64,000 bases of DNA from Symbiodinium sp. CCMP2592 (Eukaryota > Sar > Dinophyceae > Suessiales > Symbiodiniaceae): NCBI GenBank assembly GCA_905221615.1, contig CAJNDT010004502.1:277001-341000 (forward strand). The letters are read 5' to 3'. The notes beneath the pieces were generated by a model. That model was not told the origin of the DNA, searched no databases, and saw only the letters and a program-made list of their open reading frames with translations. Positions 28,956 through 39,207 of the stretch are shown in pieces (the stretch's first letter is position 1; every line of letters starts with the position of its first letter). Position numbers and translations under genes: made by a program.

Positions 28956-29018
28956 CGGGAGCCTTCATCTCGATGGTTCCTTTGAGCTGTCGGGTACTGG
29001 TACATTAAGCCCACGTAA

Positions 29019-29147
29019 CCTACCTTTTTAAGGACTTATATAAAGAAATCATATTAGGAAACCCCAAAAAGGTAGGTTGTAAAACATTTTTTACCTTTTT
29101 AAGGATCTATATAAAGAAATCATATTAGGAAACCCTAAAAAGGTAGG
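29019..29147. mobile_element. Tandem pair, CCTTTTTAAGGA-type foldbacks
   Basis: Two successive copies of CCTTTTTAAGGA(C)T(T)ATATAAAGAAATCATATTAGG, each closed by AAAAAGGTAGG (29022-29087 and 29091-29147). A local tandem duplication of a foldback element is the simplest reading. Confidence 0.75.
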
Positions 29148-29873
29148 TTCCTTAGGGTCCAGGTAATGATTACGGTCTTGAGAGTTTTCACTCCTCAGCA
29201 TTTGGGCCCGAAGCTCTCCTTCAATAGCTGCCCGGCGTGGCCGTGTGTTCTTAGTCTTCCGCTGGCCTGTGCCAGATTAGAACATGCAGACAACAGCAGA
29301 AAATCGACCTACACACTCGGATGGCACCTTGGCTGACGTTGGGTTTTTTTGTCCCTCCAAGGGTTCCTGTAAGCATGAAATGGGTGCCTTGAAGGCGATC
29401 CGTGGGGTTCAGGACATTCAGGGTTTTGGGGTTTGGCGCTTAGGCTCTGCACTCTACCCGTTTCCACTCCATCCTCAATCCTGCAGTGTGCGGCAAGAGA
29501 GATAGAGAGATAGGGAGAGTAGGTGCAAGCAGCTTGAAATGTGGTTACAAACCTGCATCTACATCGCCTAACCTTTTGACCCCGGCGGTATACCCCCAAA
29601 CCTTGAGCTCTTGAGAAACCCCGTACAGAACCTCAGAACGGCACCCGTAACCATAAGCTCTTTTGTGGAAACCGACTCAGAGCGTTGTAGTCAAGAGTCG
29701 GGAGGTTACCTCCTGCTGAGCGCCCTAGGGGTTCAAGTTTTAGCTTTTGCTGATCAGTTTTTGTGGTTCGATCCCTAAGAAGAATTGAAACACGGCTTTT
29801 GGTTTGGTGTGGGGCGACAATTTTCGTCGCTTACACAGCAGGACCTTTGTGGATTTATGCAGTCTGCCTTCAT

Positions 29874-30052
29874 ACCCCTAAACCCTAAACCCCTAAACCC
29901 CTAAACCCTACACCCTAAACCCCTAAATCCCTAAACCCTACACCCTAAACCCCTAAACCCCTAAAGCCCTAAACCCCTAAACCCTAAACCCCTAAACCCT
30001 ACACCCTAAACCCCTAAACCCTAAACCCCTAAACCCCTAAACCCTACACCCC
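29874..30052. repeat. Interstitial telomere-like array with CCCCTAAA units
   Basis: About 23 units, mixing CCCTAAA, CCCCTAAA and CCCTACA in a loosely repeated order (a CCCTACACCCTAAACCCCTA block recurs). Confidence 0.9.
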
Positions 30053-30176
30053 TCCTTTCATACTCCCTTCAAGTCAGCTTAACGCTGGAAGACCTGGGGC
30101 CCCACGAAGTGAAAGAGACATGTAACCGGGGTCATAAGTAGGTATAAGTAGAGCTACCCTAATTATAACCCTACTT

Positions 30177-30275
30177 AGGGGTACTTTGAAATGATTTTTA
30201 GTTTTTGGGTATTATAATCCCTAAGAAACTGCTAAAATTACAATTTTTGCTAGGGTTCTAAGTTCAGTATAGCCC
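30177..30275. repeat. Dispersed repeat, copy 1 (ATTTTTAGTTTTTGGGTATT)
   Basis: ACTTAGGGGTACTTTGAAATG to GGGTTCTAAGTTCAGTATAG recurs at 37677-37777 with few differences, including the shared stretch AATTTTTGCTAGGGTTC. The copies are about 7.5 kb apart in the same orientation. Confidence 0.75.
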
Positions 30276-30467
30276 AGAGGGTCCATACCTGGAGCCCCAA
30301 AGTATGCAGAATAATAGCCTTGTATAATTATAGGTATTGGGCTATTGTTTTACCTACTTTTGAGGGTCTAGGTATACACGACCATTATGCAGTTAGTTCC
30401 TAACAGACCATCCCTATTCTGGTTTTGTCTCAGTTCCATAGTATTTAGTTGTGTATATGGTCCCTCT
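30273..30467. mobile_element. Foldback element carrying a nested insertion
   Basis: The outer element is the CCCAGAGGGTCCATA family. At 30288-30372 it holds an ACCTGGACCCCAAAAGTATG-family element flanked by TA on both sides (30286-30287 and 30373-30374). Removing the insert and one TA leaves GGTCCATATACACGACC, the expected uninterrupted arm. Confidence 0.75.
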
Positions 30468-31148
30468 TCTCTTGCAACTTTCACGAATAGAACAGCCGTC
30501 GAGTTCCTCAAGCCATTCTTCTGACTATGCTCTAAGATACCCAAAAATGACAGTCTAGCTATTGCAGCCCCTTTTTCCCGAATTAATGTAGATATGCTAT
30601 GCCTGCATGCAGCAGGGGTCTCGATAGCAGTAGTATTGCAAAGCTGCAGTAGATCCTTGCTGAACTGCACACGCTCCCAGGACTCGGGCTTGTTTCGTTC
30701 CGTGTTCTCCGTAGTCTTTCCCATTGCCCCCAAACAGTGCAATCATCCTACAATCTAGCTGTAGCCCCCAAAGCCTAACCCTAAACCTGTCTCCTATCAA
30801 GTTAGCTAGAAGCCTGACACCCTGCGTATATCTCCAAAATCCAAAACCCTAAAGCCCTAAGCTCTCTACAAGGATCCCGTACACGAAGTATCTGCTGATG
30901 CCCTCTGATTTATTTAGGGCTTGCTAGGTTTCTGTAACCCTGAGGGCCTTCGGCTATGGCTCCACGTAAGGGTTCCGTTAAGGGTTCTATTCCCCTTCGG
31001 GTATGTATTTGGAAAAGATATGATAAGTACTTTTGGGGTTTGGATATAGGGTTTAGGGTAGCTCCCCTTAAAGGAACGCAAGGGAAATCCTGTAGATCCC
31101 GTTCAAGGATCCCTTAAAGATCCCTGTAATTGAGCCCACAGGAACTCC

Positions 31149-31274
31149 TACTTGGAGGATCATGACACTTACTAAGTAAGGTTATAAGTACCTTAATTGG
31201 GGTTATAAGTAGTTATCAGTATAGATACCCTAATCATAGCCCTAGTTACTATAAGTCCCATGATCCGTTAAGTA
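31149..31274. mobile_element. ATCATGGGACTTAGTAA-family foldback
   Basis: TACTTGGAGGATCATGACAC and CATGATCCGTTAAGTA with TA edges; full-length, a few substitutions. Confidence 0.85.
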
Positions 31275-31496
31275 CTGATAAACGCTACTAAACCTCTTAG
31301 ATTCTACCTAAACTCTAGACCCTAAACCCCTAACTCCTATAGATCACTTTGAAGCCCCTAAACCCTAAACCCCTAACTTCTATAGATCCCTTTACAGAAC
31401 CCCCCCAAAGCCCCTAAGCCGTAGCCTGCCCCCGAGGAGTTCAACGTCGGATGTCAGCTCTCGGGCTGGAGCCACCCAATGCGAAATTGCTGAGGC

Positions 31497-31800
31497 CATA
31501 TAGGGGTTCCTTTAAAGGGATCCCTATAGGGGCTCCTCTAAAGGGATCTATAGGGGTTCCTTTGAAGGGATCTATACCTGGACCCCAAAAGTATGTAGAA
31601 TAATAGCCTTTTATAGGTTTTGGGCCATTATTTGACCTACTTGGGGGGGGTGTCTAGGTAGGGGTTCCTTTAAAGGGAACTATAGGGGTTCCTTTAAAGG
31701 GATCTATAGGGTTCCTTTAAAGGCATCTATAGGGGTTCCTTTAAAGGCATGTCTAGGGCCCCTTTAAACGGATCTATAGGGGTTCCTCTAAAGGGATCCA
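31497..31800. repeat. Tandem repeat, CTATAGGGGTTCCTTTAAAGG unit
   Basis: About nine copies of a ~25-bp unit (CTATAGGGGTTCCTTTAAAGG plus GAT). The unit is also scattered singly elsewhere (259-340, 12410-12480, 23810-23830, 39020-39080, 54150-54210). An 82-bp foldback element interrupts the array at 31577-31658. Confidence 0.8.
31577..31658. mobile_element. 82-bp foldback inserted in a tandem repeat, TA duplicated
   Basis: CCTGGACCCCAAAAGTATG pairs with the complement ending GTCTAGG. The array on the left ends GGGATCTATA and resumes TAGGGGTTCC, so the element duplicated a TA of the unit GGGATCTATAGGGG. This shows TA target duplication, as in Tc1/mariner-type elements. Other copies: 30288-30372 and 56297-56375. 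Confidence 0.8.
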
Positions 31801-31967
31801 TAAGTAAGGGTTCTATATGGGATCTGTAGGGTCTAGGAGTTTAGGGTTTGGGGGTTTAGGCCTAGGGTTTAGACGTCCGTGTACCTTAAGTAACCCTAAA
31901 CTCCCTAAACCCTAAACCTTAAAGGGCTCCGTGTTACCGTCTCCTACAGTTTATTTGCGGCTTACAT

Positions 31968-32083
31968 ACCCAGACGGTCCATACATTCTACCATTACGGT
32001 CCGAAAAGTTTTAGGACCATCTCTAGTTTGGTTTTGGGGACCTAATTCCATAATAGGATTATTTGCGGACCCTCTTGGATACC
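31968..32083. mobile_element. CCCAGACGGTCCATA-family foldback
   Basis: CCCAGACGGTCCATACATTC at the left and GGACCCTCTTGG at the right, flanked by ATA on both sides. Core GGACCATCTCTAGTTTGG. Confidence 0.7.
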
Positions 32084-32302
32084 CTGATGCCTGATGTTTG
32101 TTCTAACTCAGGTACGGCCCCCACTCAGTAATAGTTGAAGAATGTTCATAATATAGATATAGTAGGACCGTAATAGTAGCCCTATTATAGACTCTTACTG
32201 TATGGGGGCCGTACCTAAGTTCTAAGTCATGAGGGAAGCACTCGAGTGAACCAACCTTGCACCAGCTGCTCCCGCCATGGCGATTGCCCCTAAAACTCAA
32301 AG

Positions 32303-32415
32303 GGGAAAAGGAGGGACCCTTCATGGGGACCCCTACCCTATAATGGGCTATATAATAGCTATATTAAGGGTATATGCCTAGGGGTTCTTATTAAGGGTCC
32401 CTCCTTTTACCCTTG
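32303..32415. mobile_element. AAAAGGAGGGACCCTT-family foldback
   Basis: GGGGAAAAGGAGGGACCCTT pairs with AAGGGTCCCTCCTTTTACCC. The core holds ACCCTATAATGGGCTATATA. Related copies: 35268-35567, 35788-35907 and 56677-56803. Confidence 0.8.
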
Positions 32416-32427
32416 GATAAACCCTAA

Positions 32428-32552
32428 ACCCCAGACCCCCGGGAGGATGGGACCCCCAATTTGGGGCCCTATGCTACTAAGGGTACGTTATAGGAACCCC
32501 CATTAAGGGATCTTCTTTTGGTATCCTCCCGGGGGTCTGGGACCCTTCGTTT
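32428..32552. repeat. Foldback element, CAGACCCCCGGGAGGAT arms
   Basis: CCAGACCCCCGGGAGGAT and ATCCTCCCGGGGGTCTGG are near-perfect 18-bp arms with a core of GGGACCCCCAATTTGGGGCC. Single copy. Confidence 0.75.
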
Positions 32553-32587
32553 CAGGATCGGAAGCTGAAGAACCTAACTCTGATCAG

Positions 32588-32672
32588 CTAGGGGTTTAGG
32601 GTGTAGGGGTTTGGGGTTTAGGGGTTTAGGGTTTAGGGTTTAGGGGTTTAGGGTTTAGGGGTTCAGGGGTTA
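32588..32672. repeat. Interstitial telomere-like array, G-rich
   Basis: About 11 units alternating TTTAGGG and TTTAGGGG. Confidence 0.85.
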
Positions 32673-32836
32673 AGGCGAGCAACACGTCCAGCCTGTCATC
32701 TACCACTTGTTTTTGTCATTCGCTCATTCGTTCATCAAGCAACAACGCAACGAAGGAACCCACACCTTGAGAATCCTTGCACCTACCTGAAGCACCTAAA
32801 GTTGAACCCGTGCTGGAGTCAATGTTACCATCTACA

Positions 32837-32945
32837 CCCTGAGGGTCCATGTACCCAAATAGTATATACTTTGGCCTTAAAGTAGTCCCTATGTAGGTAC
32901 ATTGGGCCCAAAGTATATGCTATTTGGGTACATGGACCCTTAGGG
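32837..32945. mobile_element. CCCTGAGGGTCCATGTACCC-family foldback
   Basis: Arms of ~38 bp; ACA on both sides may be a 3-bp target duplication. The uninterrupted interior shows that the copy at 1016-1153 carries an added telomere-like patch. Confidence 0.8.
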
Positions 32946-33052
32946 ACAGGTACACCAAATCGTATATGTTCAGTGGGTTTGGGGCACCAACAGGACACGT
33001 AACTCGAAACCCTGAACTTCGGTTACGCGGGCATTTGAACCTCGAAGCCCCA

Positions 33053-33172
33053 ACCCTAAACCCTAAACCCTCTAAACCCTAAACCCTCTAAACCCTCTAA
33101 ACCCTCTAAACCCTCTAAACCCTCTAAACCCTCTAAACCCTCTAAACCCTCTAAACCCTGACCCTAAATCCT
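33053..33172. repeat. Telomere-variant array, CCCTCTAAA nonamer
   Basis: About ten 9-bp CCCTCTAAA units follow ordinary CCCTAAA units. Homogeneous repetition of a two-base-longer variant points to local array expansion rather than telomerase copying. Confidence 0.85.
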
Positions 33173-33433
33173 AAGCCCAGCAATCGCTGTTCAGGAAATT
33201 CCGCGCTCGCGTTGCTGTAGCAGGCGGGGACTTTCTGATGCCCCAGTCCGAGGTTCTTGGCGGTTTAGGGTTTAGGGTTTAGAGTTTAGGTGACCTGCTT
33301 TAGGAACCACTAGCAAGCCTGATGGGCCACCTCCTGGTCGGGCAGGAAAGGGCCAAGTGCCAAAGCCTGCTGGGCCACCCACCTCTTGGCACCCAGCAGC
33401 AGGCCACTTCTACCAGAAGACATGCCACCTCCT

Positions 33434-33679
33434 TGAGCACCACAAGGACAAGTGCCAGGGCCGAAGAAGAGAAATGCCAAAACCTCAGCTCCTGTGGAGC
33501 ATGTGGAAGAGGAGACCACAGCAACGGCTGTGGATGTGGAGCTTGCGACAATGGCAGAGGATGCCGACCCAGCTCCAAGGCGGAGGAAGAGAAAGCAAAA
33601 GCCAACTGTCGTTTTGTGTGGGCGGTGTCGGGTTCGGGTTCAGGGTTGTAGGCTTACACTGCCGGGCCGAAGGTTTTGA
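33434..33679 (+). CDS. Possible exon fragment with nuclear-localisation-like basic motifs
   Basis: An open stretch after TGA (33434) reads as a charged segment with PGPKKRNAK, an acidic middle (VEHVEEET, AEDADPAP) and RRRKRKQK, followed by VLCGRC. From VRVQG onward the reading is telomere-like repeat translation and no longer credible. No ATG lies in a good context. This resembles part of a nuclear protein, but alternative frames over the same DNA are also open, so the call is weak. Confidence 0.25.
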
Positions 33680-34021
33680 ACTGTAGGGCCTTTTATCTAG
33701 CCGTTACATACTACTGACTCCTGTGGAGTAGCAGAGTGCTTCAAATTTCCCTCTGCCGGCTAGCGGAGAAAGAACTACACCGTTTGGAAATATTCTACGG
33801 CTCCAGTTTCCATAACTTGGCGGGCCAGCACTTCTGAGGACGTGTCATAGGGCTTGGAATACCTTGTAATTGTACCCCTTCTAGTCCTCGTTGTAGGTCA
33901 TTATGGGATATTCGCCACCTTTCCCCCTTCCATAAATCTGAAAGCCCCCTAGGTTTCCAGGAAAGGATGCTGGTCGTCGCGTGATACTCGTAAAAGTACA
34001 TAAATAAACATTAAACAAATA

Positions 34022-34023
34022 AA

Positions 34024-34055
<32 letters not shown>

Positions 34056-34092
34056 ATGTATGTATGTGTATATGTATGCATGTATGTAACAA
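34022..34092. repeat. Microsatellite (TA)n/(TATG)n
   Basis: (AT)12 passing into TATG/TGTG variants. Confidence 0.9.
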
Positions 34093-34394
34093 CAAGGACC
34101 ATTTATAACCTTAGCCTTAGTTTTAAGCCCTATAGTTGAAAAAACCAGGTTGCGCCTGAGGCATCTGAACCAAACAGGGTCGAGACATGGGCTACAAGAG
34201 CCAAGGCCTAGACATGAGCTTTCAACCCTAAACCCTAAACTTTCCCTTTTTTAGGGTTTAGGGTTTAGGGTTTAGGGTCCTACACCTCTAAGAGATAAAC
34301 CCCTAAGAAACCCCAAGCAGGAGCCTTCTCTAGTCATCGCCGTGCATTCTTCCGGTCGGGCTGACCCGCTCCACTATATTTCCAGCAGTTAACT

Positions 34395-34507
34395 TACCCT
34401 AAGGGTCCAAGTGCCCAAATAGTAGGGTTTCAAGGTCCAAAAACCATTCAGGGTATGGATTTTGGGCTCTAAAACCCTACTATTTGGGTACTTGGACCCT
34501 CTGGGTT
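34395..34507. mobile_element. CCCTAAGGGTCCAAGTGCCC-family foldback
   Basis: Arms of ~36 bp (CCCTAAGGGTCC and GGACCCTCTGGG), TTA on both sides. Confidence 0.8.
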
Positions 34508-34631
34508 AAAGCTCTATGTGTTAGCTCTGAACGTCTCAGACCCTATAAGCCCTCGACCCCCACAACCCAAATCCACAGACCGCCAACAGCACCCTTCTTT
34601 GAATCGAGCGCACCACTACAGAAGCAACGCC

Positions 34632-34748
34632 ATGTACTATAAGGGCCTTAATAATTACCTGTACTATTTTGGGGGTTTCTTGTTTTAATTATAATATAAT
34701 GGTCCTCAAGACCCTGTTCTCATTATTGAGGCCCCTATATTACCCTCG
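34632..34748. mobile_element. GGGCCTTAATAATTACC-family foldback
   Basis: TATAAGGGCCTTAATAATTACC pairs with TCATTATTGAGGCCCCTATA. The core is TTTGGGGGTTTCTTG and AATGGTCCTCAAGACCC. Confidence 0.75.
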
Positions 34749-34854
34749 GACCCTCAGCTGTTCCCAGGTGAACATGTTCAACAGCTCAGAGCCGCCCCAC
34801 AGCCAAACCCAACTGTTCAAGCACAGGCCATGCCTCCTTTCCGCGCAGGTTGCT

Positions 34855-34978
34855 TACTTAAAGGATCATGGGGCTTAGTAACTAGGGTTATCGTTAGGGT
34901 AACTGTAGATATAACTACTTATAAGCCCAATTAAGGTACTTATAACCTTGCTTACTAAGTCCCATGATCCTCCAAGCA
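34855..34978. mobile_element. ATCATGGGACTTAGTAA-family foldback (124 bp)
   Basis: TACTTAAAGGATCATGGGGC and CATGATCCTCCAAGCA; the right TA has become CA. Confidence 0.85.
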
Positions 34979-35267
34979 GACTAGTTCAAAAGCTTAGGGT
35001 TTACGGTATTTGGGTTTGAGGCTTGCGGGACTAGGGTTTAGGGCATCGCATGTAGACACTGAACTGTAGAGCCAATTCTTGGCTGTGGTTTTTGATCCTG
35101 CGCATAGATTTTGCTACGATCCAAGCCCTAAACCCTAAACCCCTAAACCCTAAACCCCTAAACCCTAACCCCTAAACCCTAAACCCTAAACCCGGGCCGC
35201 CGTTTGGGGTTCCGGGTTGGGTGTAGGCTTCGGGCATCAAAGGAATGTGCCGGGCTTCAGGTTTAGG

Positions 35268-35567
35268 TGCCAGGTGGTCCCTTAATGGGGACCCCGACCC
35301 TATATTTAGGGTTTAGGGTTTAGGTGCCCTATAATGGACCATATAATGGGTATATTAAGGTTCTATACCTAGAGGACGCCTACCCTATACAGTAGAAGCC
35401 AGAAAGTTGGAATATCATTATCGTAACCCCTGTAAGGTAAATTATAGGGGATCCTACCATTAATCCATATTCCAACTTTCTGGAGTTCCCTGTAATGGAC
35501 CATATAATGGGTATATAATAGCTATATTAAGGTTCTATACCTAGGGGTCCGTATTGAGGGCAGAGGG
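35268..35567. mobile_element. Composite: foldback with telomere patch and nested foldback
   Basis: The outer element is the AAAGGAGGGACCCTTAATGGGG family, with decayed arms. A ~21-bp TTTAGGG patch (35304-35324) splits the CCCTATAATGG motif on the left. A complete CAGTAGAAGCC-family element sits at 35390-35492 flanked by TA (35388-35389 and 35493-35494). Removing it restores CCCTATAATGGACC. Three events in one element give a relative chronology. Confidence 0.75.
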
Positions 35568-35628
35568 AGGGACATGATTGAGGGCGCAGGTTCACATCAG
35601 GCACCGTCTGTAAACCCCAGACCCAAGA

Positions 35629-35708
35629 CCCAAAGTGTCCAAGTAATGGTATAGCATATACTTTCGGGGCCCAAATACCTACTATAATGGTGCTTGGACC
35701 CTTTGGGA
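35629..35708. mobile_element. CCCAAAGTGTCCAAGTA-family foldback
   Basis: CCCAAAGTGTCCAAGTAATGG pairs with GTGCTTGGACCCTTTGGG; core TTTCGGGGCCCAAATA. Confidence 0.75.
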
Positions 35709-35787
35709 GATATGCCCCACGCAAAACGTTGTACATGCCTTGATTGAACAACTGCTTAGTGTTATCTGGAGCCCGCCAAGCCCCATC

Positions 35788-35907
35788 AAAGGGCAAAAGG
35801 AGTAGGGACCCCTAGGTATAGAACCTTAATATAGCCATTATATACCCATTAAATGGTCCATTTTAGGGCAGGGGTCCCCATTATAGGGTCCCTCCTTCTG
35901 CCCTTGG
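35788..35907. mobile_element. CAAAGGGCAAAAGGAG-family foldback
   Basis: CAAAGGGCAAAAGGAG pairs with CCTTCTGCCCTTG. CCCCA precedes the left arm and follows the right one, a possible remnant of a longer target duplication. Confidence 0.75.
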
Positions 35908-36014
35908 ACCCCAAGCCCAACAGCCAGAGCTGAGAACCCAGATTCTGCTTCCTACCTCTACGCCCCTGCAAAGTCCCCTTCATCCTCCGAAGTTTCCCAT
36001 CAACCTGAAACCAT

Positions 36015-36108
36015 ACCTGGACCCTAAGAGACCTACTTTTTTAGGTTTCCTTGATATGATTTCCTGGAAAAAGTCCTTAAACAGGTAGGTTATTTGGGGT
36101 TAAGGTAA
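36015..36108. mobile_element. Foldback element, ACCTACTTTTTTAGG type
   Basis: GAGACCTACTTTTTTAGG and CCTTAAACAGGTAGGTTA flank a core with TTGATATGATTTCC. Related to 29019-29147. Confidence 0.6.
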
Positions 36109-37041
36109 ACCCTGAGCCCTAAACCCTACATGTATGGTCACTGCCACGGCCCCTTGAGCATTGCAAAGCTTGTGCCCTAAGCCGTCAAGCCGCAAGCAGA
36201 ACTCTAAGCCTTATAAACCCAGGGTTTAGGGAAGTAGGAGTATGAGTAGGAGTAGGAGTAGGAGGATGACCAGGAGGCAACAAGGTTTAGGGTTTGAAGC
36301 CTCCAGCCTAAACTAAACCCTCCGAAACCCTAAATCCCCACACCCTCAAGCAACGAAAAATGTAAGAGCCCTCAACAGGACCTAACGAAACCCTACACCC
36401 CAAACCCTAGACCTTAATCTAGTTGCAGTAAACCCAAAACCCTCCAAAACCGAGCCCGTGTGGACTGCCCTGGCAGGCAGGAAGGAGGGCCGATGCCCAC
36501 GCAGAGCAGTGATGCTCGCCAAGGCACTTTGGCGCTTCTGGACCATTCTCTTGGGCTTTTCCGAAGGGTCCCAGGTACTGTTATGGGAGAATACTTCTCC
36601 GAGTCATCATAGTAACTCTTTTCCTACTATTTTACCACATAGGTTTTTGGGCTCCTTTGGGTTTATATACTTAGAGGATCGGTGGGCTTTTCAGTACTGT
36701 GTAGACATAGAGGCTTACGGTTCGTATGATTGGTTATGACTCTAGTTGTTTGCTTCTAACCACACTTCTTAAAAATGCCCCTGATCCTTGCAGGACAGGT
36801 CTGACGATTAGTAATTGTCCATTCTGTATATACCATTCATTGTACGGAAGTTTCTATCCCACACACCACTCTGTTGCAAGGTTCTATATATTGCGGCCTG
36901 TAAGGGGTTACCCGTGGTTTAGTTCTGGGGCTTTGGGGTTTTAGGGTGTGACAGAGTGATGTTGAAGTGTATAGGTCTTATGAGGTGTGCTCGGTCATGG
37001 TTCGCATCGGTGCACGAGTTTCGAGAGACGGGCTGCAAAAG

Positions 37042-37158
37042 CTTACCCTAAGGGTCCAATTACCTAATTATCATATACTCTCAAAACTAGTAACCTACAT
37101 CACTACTATCCCAAACCCGAGTACCTAATTATTGGGTCCTTTGGACCCTTAGGGTTAA
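37042..37158. mobile_element. CCCTAAGGGTCCAATTACC-family foldback
   Basis: CCCTAAGGGTCCAATTACCTAATTA with arms closing at GGACCCTTAGGG; TTA on both sides. Confidence 0.75.
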
Positions 37159-37498
37159 GCTTGCATCGGGCTGGAGCTGAAATACCAAACCCGCGATCTT
37201 TATACCCCTGAACCCTCATCCCAGAACTGTAAACCCTGAACTTCAAACCCTAAAACCCTACAATCTAGGGCCCCTCGGAAGGGATCCCTAAACTCCTATA
37301 GACCCCCCCTGGATCCCCAGAGGGTTCCTGGGAAACTACAGGGTAAAACTTAGGGCTTCTACAATAGGAATTACGATGATAGCTTGGGCAAGCATTCCCC
37401 ACGTGGGTACTTAGCACTCTTTACATAAAGCCTTGTGAAGTCTCCTTATGATAACCCTAAACCCTAAACCCTGATATCCTAAACCCTTATAGTAGCCA

Positions 37499-37591
37499 TT
37501 ACCCTAAGGCTCCACGTACCCTTATAGGTTCCTTTATAGGTACTTTAAGGCCTAGGTATATACTAGAAGGGTACATGGAGCCTTAGGGTTA
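37499..37591. mobile_element. CCCTAAGGCTCCACGTACCC-family foldback
   Basis: Arms CCCTAAGGCTCCACGTACCC and GGGTACATGGAGCCTTAGGG; TTA on both sides; core AGGTACTTTAAGGCCTAGG. Confidence 0.8.
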
Positions 37592-37676
37592 TAGACCCCT
37601 TTCGAAGGAACCGTACTTAGGACCCTTAGGGCCATCGCGTTAAAAGACCCCGAGCTGGCTCCAAGGGCTTAGGGTT

Positions 37677-37777
37677 TACTTAGGGGTAATGAAAAATTAT
37701 TTTGAACTTTTGGTTATTATAATCCTTAAGAAACAGCTGAAATATAATTTTTGCTAGGGTTCTAAGTTCAGTATAGT
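37677..37777. repeat. Dispersed repeat, copy 2 (TTTTTGCTAGGGTTCTAAG)
   Basis: Second copy of the 30177-30275 repeat. Here it is followed by TTTAGGG repeat instead of a foldback element, which sets the right boundary at TTCAGTATAG. Confidence 0.75.
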
Positions 37778-38286
37778 TTAGGGTTTAGGGGTTTCTGGGT
37801 TTAGGGTTTAGGATTTCGGGGTTTAGGGGTTTCTGGGTTTAGGGATTATGGTTTAGGATTTAGGGGTTTAGGGTTCCAGTCTGTCTTGCTGCGTTTGGGG
37901 GTCCCACGGCACATCCAATAGTAAAGACTTGACTAGAACAAGATTTCGGGGTACATTGTATTGCAATAGTATTCAGTGGCAAAGTATAGTATACCATAGT
38001 ATAGTTTAGCATGGTATAGTATACCATGGTATAATGTGGTAGAGCGGCAGAGCGGAGCAGAGTACGTATAGTATGGTATGGCATGGTACGGCTATGGTAT
38101 TTCGAGCATCCGCCCCCCCTGTGCTGACGACGGCACTGAGCTCCCTACACCCTAAACCCTCAACGCTAAAACTTTATACCCTGAACCCTAAACCCCTTTA
38201 ACCCCTAGACCCCCAGAACTAACCACGAAACCCGATACTATACATCCCTTACAGAACCCTTGGGTATGGATCCCGTTAACGGAACC

Positions 38287-38409
38287 CCTCTTAGAGGGTC
38301 ATGGGACTTAGTAAGTGAGAGTGCAAGTCCCATAGTTGAGTTACATGTAGATACAAGTACAGTTACCTTAATTATAACCCTGGTCACTAAGTCCCATGAT
38401 CCTTTAAGT
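38287..38409. mobile_element. ATCATGGGACTTAGTAA-family foldback
   Basis: CTTAGAGGGTCATGGGACTT and AGTCCCATGATCCTTTAAG; edges lack a clean TA. Confidence 0.75.
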
Positions 38410-38497
38410 CTAGCCCAATGAACTGTTAAATTACCCTAGACTCCCTAGACGGTCTGAACTCCCACACCTTAAACCCTATGAAACTCAAAACCACAAT

Positions 38498-38755
38498 CCC
38501 TACTTAAGGGATCTTGGGACTTAGTAACGGGGGTTATAAGTACGGTGATTAAACTTCTGTATGTCCCTACAGAAAGCTCGTTCCTGAGTAGTACTCTTTT
38601 GCCCTTTTTAGTTTGGGGTCCTCTCATTAACACCGAATAGTAGCAAAAAGTGTACCCTATAAAGGGCCTACTCATGCACCTTGGTACCCTTTAGAGAAAT
38701 CGAACCCTTGGAGGAAGCCTAGTTACTAAGTACCATGATCCTTTAATCCTGCAAG
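38498..38755. mobile_element. ATCATGGGACTTAGTAA-type element split by another foldback
   Basis: TACTTAAGGGATCTTGGGAC to TAACGGGGGTTATAAGT is the left half; CTAGTTACTAAGTACCATGATCC (to 38742) is the right half. Between them lies a foldback with TGAGTAGTACTCTTTTGCCC and GGGCCTACTCA (about 38594-38675). Confidence 0.55.
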
Positions 38756-38880
38756 TACCCCGGGACCCTTATAGAACCCCCATAAGAACCATATGAATCC
38801 CATAAACGAACCCTTAAACCCTAAACCCTGCTCCCTAAACCCTAATCCCTGAACCCTAATCCCTAAACCCTAATCCCTAA
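38692..38880. repeat. Segmental duplication, copy 1
   Basis: The segment from TAGAGAAATCGAACCC through a half foldback into the CCCTAATCCCTAAA array is repeated at 40627-40815 with few differences, same orientation. Confidence 0.8.
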
Positions 38881-38912
38881 ACCCTAATCCCTAAACCCTA
38901 AACCCTATTTCC
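38810..38912. repeat. Telomere-variant array with CCCTAATCCCTAAA period
   Basis: Alternation of CCCTAAA and CCCTAATC/CCCTGA units gives a 14-bp higher-order period. Confidence 0.8.
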
Positions 38913-39105
38913 TAAGTCCCCTACAGAAAGCTCAGGTATCCGAGGATCTTCACTTCCGAGGCTCATCTTCCCCCGGGGGGTTGAAATTTGGAGCACTTCC
39001 TTCCATCCTAGGGGGGGTTTAGGGTTCCTTTAAAGGGATCTATCAGGCTACCTTTAAGGGGCTCCTTTAAGGGATCTATAGGGTTTTAGGGTTTAGGGTT
39101 AAGGG

Positions 39106-39207
39106 TCGATGATATAAATCCTGCATTACCTGAATGGCTCTAGACTATGGAAATTATGGCATATTCCTTATTTACGGGGTAATGCAGGATTTATATCATC
39201 AACCGTA
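39106..39207. mobile_element. TGATGATATAAATCCTGCATTACC-family foldback
   Basis: TCGATGATATAAATCCTGC and GCAGGATTTATATCATCAACCG-TA; core AGACTATGGAAATTATGGC. Confidence 0.85.

Larger units (their letters stand above)
27346..33433. other. Non-genic repeat mosaic, richest in telomere-like arrays
   Basis: No supported gene. It contains opposed telomere-like arrays at 28323-28470 and 28771-28955, further arrays at 29874-30052, 32588-32672 and 33053-33172, the CTTTAAAGGGATC tandem repeat at 31497-31800, and many foldback elements. Confidence 0.6.
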
